From Epibacterium sp. Ofav1-8 (GTDB taxonomy: Bacteria; Pseudomonadota; Alphaproteobacteria; Rhodobacterales; Rhodobacteraceae): 64,000 nucleotides of DNA. A program made the translations under genes and the position numbers. The stretch spans positions 1 to 64,000 of the forward strand of contig NZ_JAKRFD010000013.1 in NCBI RefSeq assembly GCF_022348185.1, in the 5' to 3' direction. Below, piece after piece: positions 63,401-64,000 of the stretch. Below the pieces are notes generated by a model that saw only the letters and a program-made list of their open reading frames with translations, made no database searches and was not told the DNA's origin. Position 1 is the first letter of the stretch, and every line of letters starts with the position of its first letter.

Positions 63401-64000
63401 GATATTTCTTCAGAAGGTTGAGAAACCCGAGCCAGGCAGCATTGTCGGTTTCCTGATCGCTTTCCTGCGTCGTATAGCGACCCGCCGTATCGATCAGGAC
63501 AGCCTTGTTGGTGAACCACCAGTCGCAATTCCGCGTGCCGCCGACACCGCCAATCGCAGCCTTGCCCAGTTTGTCGGCCAATGGGAACTGCAGGCCGGAG
63601 TTCACGATTGCGGTGGTCTTGCCCGCGCCGGGCGGACCAATCATGATGTACCAGGGCAGTTGATTGAGGTGCTTGCGCCCGTTCTTGGACTTCCGCAGCT
63701 CGGTCAGCGCCGTCTTGAACTTGCCTTTCAGCTCGACAAGTTCCTCACCGATGACATCATCCTCTGCAGTATCGACAGCCTCCGCGATTTCTTCGGTCAT
63801 CTGACGGTCGCGCCGTGCCCGGATCAGAGCGATCAGCAGCAGCGTCAGCAAGGTCAGCACCCACAGGACGCCGATGGCAATCAGCCGCGACGACATACTG
63901 TCAAACGGACGCCAGGTATCAGAGCCGATGAAAGGCGAAAAATACCAGATACAGGCTGACAGCGCCGCTGCCAGCAGTATCAGGATGGTATAAATCGAGC
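60456..64000 (-). CDS. tssM: T6SS membrane-complex protein TssM, 5' end beyond window
   Basis: The frame is open to the window edge, so the start lies outside. The visible 1,180 residues begin with a hydrophobic segment (IYTILILLAAALSACIWYF), then a second (LIAIGVLWVLTLLTLLLIAL). The cytoplasmic NTPase domain follows, with Walker A GPPGAGKTT and IDTAGRY. A third membrane segment (VAVAATILVSVAMGGLWVNSFL) leads to a long periplasmic part with the IcmF-related and TssM C-terminal domains. TssM with TssL and TssJ forms the trans-envelope channel. An internal ATG at 63896 would skip the first segment and is not favoured. Confidence 0.92.
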   Translation of the reverse strand, partial: SIYTILILLAAALSACIWYFSPFIGSDTWRPFDSMSSRLIAIGVLWVLTLLTLLLIALIRARRDRQMTEEIAEAVDTAEDDVIGEELVELKGKFKTALTELRKSKNGRKHLNQLPWYIMIGPPGAGKTTAIVNSGLQFPLADKLGKAAIGGVGGTRNCDWWFTNKAVLIDTAGRYTTQESDQETDNAAWLGFLNLLKKYRKRQPINGAIIAISLSDLSLQDELTQKAHATAIRNRLAELRERLGVRFPVYVVFTKADLIAGFQEYYDTLGKEEREQVWGFTLPLAKAKSDADPITRFDEEFAGLLGQLNAQLMEKMQAETDPQRRALVAGFPSQVASVRGVAREFLKEVFQDNAYQKRQMLRGVYLASGTQEGTPIDRLMLGMAQTFGIGRQAIGSGKGTGRSYFLTRLFEGVMFPEAGLVSSDDKIERRYRWARRVAVAATILVSVAMGGLWVNSFLKNKALIAKASAQVDEYQTAAAALPQSPVGDTDLVPVVAALNHLRDLPGNPVLSTPEPALSETYGLYQGEVIGTQGAQTYRSALNRRFLPRLLVRLEEQIAGNINDVDALYEALKIYLMLGLQGPMNPDLVKEFLNNDWSEVTYSGVVRQQLRADLNDHLDALLSQPMEEIALNGDLIAQARGVLAEMPMSQRVYSGIINSRAATELPQWRLTDVGGPEVTRVMTRNSGKPMAEGIEGIFTYNGFNNVFLTEAVSVSNRLQSEAWVLGDSSQEAQSEAALLSLSRDVLDLYYNDFIGRYDDLLGDLDVIPLQSLNQAVDVTRILSGASSPIENVLRAVAKETQLTQSQSALDTSAVNDGIGQVASLEARSSLSLQGEILLEALMKSATTQGGQQQLPPGKFVENRFAWLHQMVDAPEGQPSQLDGLMGLLLTVYQELNKMTISGISTGGASSQALLQFQQAASQYQGPMQRWAKQITVGSSGITSEGTRASINAAWQSDVLPFCTQALSNRYPFNRSARADVAMADFAKLFAPGGMIDGFFNQHLAQYVDTSTTPWTFKSTGAGADLGISQAVLNQMQYATEIRDAFFASGSAPLVPFQITPKALDPKAKEMILEIDGTTVAFNHKMGQPTPVAVTWPGSVGLARITLNPQRRDSENILSKDGPWAWFRLLDAAEVRRTNAVDRRRVNFTVGGRLALFELQAGSAVNPFALPAMAKFSCPKSM

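Overview
The window is high-GC DNA with the gene content of a marine alphaproteobacterium, most likely Rhodobacterales (Roseobacter group). The evidence is several ABC and TRAP uptake systems, glycine betaine demethylase (gbcAB), MatB-type malonyl-CoA synthetase, a MocR-free set of LacI/TetR/LysR/XRE-cupin regulators beside small catabolic operons, and a type VI secretion flank with PpkA, PppA and TagF. No rRNA, tRNA, CRISPR array or insertion sequence was found. Genus-level placement is inference.

Region 1 (1-13.5 kb) is a divergent catabolic regulon. The minus strand carries an aldehyde dehydrogenase (cut by the window edge), an E2-like two-lipoyl protein whose acyltransferase domain has lost its active-site motif, E1 beta and E1 alpha of a 2-oxoacid dehydrogenase, a creatinase/M24-like protein with a changed metal ligand, an SDR, and a regulator that fuses a winged helix to a periplasmic-binding-protein fold. 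The plus strand carries a sugar-type ABC importer (binding protein, two permeases, double ATPase) with a second SDR. The divergent promoter holds near-perfect palindromes (ATCCA-GAT-TGGAT) spaced 21 bp apart. I do not recognise the substrate; this is the best candidate in the window for an undescribed pathway.

Region 2 (13.9-23.7 kb) holds a VOC protein, a deleted SDR remnant, an MFS exporter, an Old Yellow Enzyme, a RidA protein, an OpuAC-like protein without signal peptide, LysR, a cupin, and a TRAP transporter whose binding-protein gene is frameshifted, followed by TetR. Region 3 (23.9-27.7 kb) has a WecE-type sugar aminotransferase, a hexapeptide acyltransferase, a WavQ-like protein and a GSU2403-type nucleotidyltransferase with TGTTCAAC repeats in its promoter. 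Region 4 (27.8-35.1 kb) has matB and an ABC importer operon with a metallophosphoesterase under a LacI regulator that has a perfect operator.

Region 5 (35.3-42.2 kb) has nhaC, an ornithine-cyclodeaminase-family protein, a DadA-type oxidase and a divergent XRE-cupin regulator, then a TetR gene with its own palindrome and a ThDP-dependent enzyme. Region 6 (42.3-48.5 kb) has gbcB and gbcA transcribed leftward behind a clear cobalamin riboswitch, and a divergent complete TRAP transporter. Region 7 (48.7-53.3 kb) is a four-gene two-component module. Region 8 (53.6-64 kb) is a T6SS accessory region: a secreted caspase-like/Sel1 protein, an M15 peptidase, an OmpA-family protein, PpkA kinase, PppA phosphatase, TagF and TssM, the last running off the window.
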